From positions 4,315 through 68,314 of the forward strand of contig JAYWHX010000027.1 in assembly GCA_043777375.1 (NCBI GenBank): 64,000 nt of DNA, in the 5' to 3' direction. Under the pieces are notes generated by a model that had not been told where the DNA came from, ran no database searches, and was given only the letters and a program-made list of their open reading frames with translations. Below are positions 62,547 to 64,000 of the stretch, piece after piece; the stretch's first letter is position 1, and the number at the start of each line of letters is the position of its first letter. This DNA comes from TH-plancto1 sp043777375. GTDB taxonomy: Bacteria > Planctomycetota > Planctomycetia > Planctomycetales > Planctomycetaceae. Both the position numbers and the translations under genes were made by a program.

Positions 62547-63116
62547 CTACGAACGTTGGGTTCGGGCGTCATCCAGCAGCTTCATCCACGCCCCCATGTA
62601 ATGGCCGTGGTCATGGAAGGTCCGCCCACTGACCAGGTTCCCATCGACGACGCAGGGGGCATCGATGTAGATTCCGCCGCACGCTTCGAGGTCGAACCGG
62701 CACTTCGCCACCGTCGCCATCCGGCGACCTTTCACGCACCCCGCGTACGCCGGGATCTCGACGCCGTGACAGACGCTGGCGACCGGCAGATTCTTCTCAA
62801 AGAAATGACGCGTGATCCGCACGAGATCGGCGTCGTAACGGATGTACTCCGGAGCCCGACCGCCGCTGAAGAAGATGCCGAGGTACTCCTCTTCGCGAAT
62901 CTCGCTGAAGGCGACATCCGCCTGGATCTGATACCCTTCCCACTCCCGCGTAATGGTCCAGCCGGGTCGAACTTCATGCATGACCATCTGGTAGGTCCGC
63001 TTCTCAGGAGCTGCGACGACCGGGGTATAGCCGCCCTCCTGCAACCGATAGTACGGGTAGAGCGTGTCAACGGTTTCGGTCGCGTCACCGACGATGATGA
63101 GAACTTTGTGAGGCAT
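62547..63116 (-). CDS. DJ-1/PfpI-family protein
   Basis: 189 residues from ATG 63116 (ggaga upstream). The longer frame to 63194 runs through a dispersed repeat and is unlikely. Class I glutaminase-like fold: MPHKVLIIVGDATETVDTLYPYYRLQEGGYTPVVAAPE, GIFFSGGRAPEYIRYDADLVRI and the nucleophile elbow VASVCHGVEI, where the Cys of VCHG is the reactive residue. Possible protease, glyoxalase or chaperone activity; not resolvable from sequence. Confidence 0.88.
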   Translation of the reverse strand: MPHKVLIIVGDATETVDTLYPYYRLQEGGYTPVVAAPEKRTYQMVMHEVRPGWTITREWEGYQIQADVAFSEIREEEYLGIFFSGGRAPEYIRYDADLVRITRHFFEKNLPVASVCHGVEIPAYAGCVKGRRMATVAKCRFDLEACGGIYIDAPCVVDGNLVSGRTFHDHGHYMGAWMKLLDDARTQRS

Positions 63117-63128
63117 GAAAAGTCTCCG

Positions 63129-63153
63129 GGCGAGCGGGGCGGCGTCAGCCCCC
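63129..63153. repeat. Dispersed GC-rich repeat, inverted copy
   Basis: ggcgagcggggcggcgtcag, then ccccc, is the complement of the copy at 45011-45035; a third relative is at 34689-34712. It lies just upstream of the DJ-1/PfpI gene. Confidence 0.6.
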
Positions 63154-63242
63154 CGAGTCGGTTGATTCCATGAGCGGCACGTTGACTTGACCAACCCGAC
63201 GAGTGAGCCAAAGTCAGTCCCATTGGGCGAGAGACGTGCCGC

Positions 63243-64000
63243 TCACGTTCTTCGCTCTCCGGTCACGGCGAGGTTGTCGCGATGGATCACGGATCGATCG
63301 GACTCGGCACCCAACAGCGCCGTGATCTCGGCGCTGCGTTTCCCCGCAATCTGAGCGACTTGCTGCGAATTGAAGTTGATCAGCCCGCGAGCGACCTCGG
63401 CTCCTTCGGAGTCGAGCACCGAGACGATCTCCCCTTTCGAGAAATGCCCCTCGACTCCGGTCACTCCAATCGCCAACAGCGACCGCCCGTTGTCTCGGAC
63501 CGCGATTGTGGCTCCGGCGTCTAATCGTAGCTTCCCCACAGGGGAAACGGTGTATCCGATCCAGCGTTTCCACGCGGGAACCGGCTCACCAGATCCGAGG
63601 AACAGCGTCCCCACCTCACGCGCTTCCCGGACCTTGTCGAGGACGGTGTGATCGGTGCCGTTGGCAATAATCACGTTCCCCCCGCCCGAGGTCGCCATGC
63701 GCACAGCTTCCAGTTTACTCACCATCCCGCCCGTGCCGCGCGAGCTTTTCGAATCTGCGGCGAGACTGCGAAGCGTCTCGTTCCAACCTTCGATCAGCGG
63801 GATTACCTTCGCAGCGGGGTCTTTCGGATCGCGATCGTACAGACCATCAATCACCGAGAGGATGATGACCAGCGGACGCTCGAGCAGACTCGACACCATC
63901 GCAGCCAGCCGGTCGTTGTCGCCGAACTTGATCTCATCAATGCTGACCGTATCGTTCTCGTTGACGACCGGAATCACGTCGTATTCGAAGAGCGTGTTGA
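63243..64000 (-). CDS. proB: Glutamate 5-kinase, N-terminus cut by window edge
   Basis: About 252 residues visible; translation continues past 64000. Phosphorylates glutamate in proline synthesis. Seen: NTLFEYDVIPVVNENDTVSIDEIKFGDND, SVIDGLYDRDPKDPAAKVI and GTGGMVSKLEAVRMATSGGGNVIIANG (amino-acid kinase domain), then a C-terminal PUA domain, LRLDAGATIAVRDNGRSLLAIGVTGVEGHFSKGEIVSV. The kinase-PUA layout is the standard long form of ProB. proA is not in the window. Confidence 0.95.
   Translation of the reverse strand, partial: NTLFEYDVIPVVNENDTVSIDEIKFGDNDRLAAMVSSLLERPLVIILSVIDGLYDRDPKDPAAKVIPLIEGWNETLRSLAADSKSSRGTGGMVSKLEAVRMATSGGGNVIIANGTDHTVLDKVREAREVGTLFLGSGEPVPAWKRWIGYTVSPVGKLRLDAGATIAVRDNGRSLLAIGVTGVEGHFSKGEIVSVLDSEGAEVARGLINFNSQQVAQIAGKRSAEITALLGAESDRSVIHRDNLAVTGERRT

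Overview
This is a bacterial chromosome segment that looks like Planctomycetota, most likely the Planctomycetaceae side of the phylum (Schlesneria, Planctopirus or Rubinisphaera-like). That placement is inferred from gene content: a DUF1559 prepilin-like protein, a Tat-exported DUF1501 protein, ThuA and Gfo/Idh/MocA proteins, an MJ0042 zinc-ribbon membrane hydrolase, PQQ-like beta-propellers with Gly-rich loops, an mraZ gene outside any division cluster, a DUF447 protein, and many dispersed hairpin repeats between genes. I saw no rRNA, tRNA, CRISPR array, prophage or insertion sequence.

Layout. 1-9.2 kb: partial pepA, cysS, an exported phytase-like esterase, a membrane-anchored TylF methyltransferase, greA, a ThuA protein, and an ispE-spoVG pair. 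9.7-20.8 kb: larE, ribE, a receiver-only response regulator, a membrane PP2C phosphatase, a cysteine desulfurase carrying an in-frame palindromic insertion, a PQQ-like propeller, a Spy-like protein, a Tat-exported intradiol dioxygenase, bioF and truD. 20.9-22.5 kb: a retron, made of a promoter, a folded msr-msd RNA and a retron reverse transcriptase. 22.5-38.3 kb: an STN/secretin-like exported protein, an oxidoreductase, a membrane GTPase, a VOC protein flanked by repeat halves, a formamidase, the zinc-ribbon hydrolase, a TRIC channel, a double-domain esterase, an arginine/lysine decarboxylase and mraZ. 38.4-45.9 kb: a possible small RNA, an orphan CpaF ATPase, a DUF4303 protein, a cobalamin riboswitch ahead of a DUF1559-lipoprotein pair, then a same-strand run of SprT-like protease, DUF447, aminoacyl-tRNA-protein transferase and Nif3-like protein. 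45.9-51 kb: envelope proteins, including a diverged paralogous pair. 51.2-64 kb: cobalamin adenosyltransferase, LptF/G permease, trpS, a beta-helix protein, DUF1501, a CaMKII association-domain protein, a squalene-cyclase-fold protein, two tandem zinc-ribbon microproteins, rsmE, an ExeA-like AAA ATPase, a Tex30-type hydrolase, a DJ-1/PfpI protein and partial proB.

The standout is the retron at 20,885-22,467. A sigma70-like promoter places the transcript start at the first base of an a1/a2 inverted repeat. The repeat encloses a TTAG branching-guanosine context, two short msr hairpins and a 15-bp msd hairpin. The reverse transcriptase beginning 43 bases later carries both retron signatures (NAxxH and VTG). 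Second in interest are the repeats: a 138-bp palindromic element in two copies, a REP-like palindrome apparently split around the VOC gene, and a palindrome inside the cysteine desulfurase gene.

All calls come from reading sequence and translations. No database search, folding program or alignment was run.
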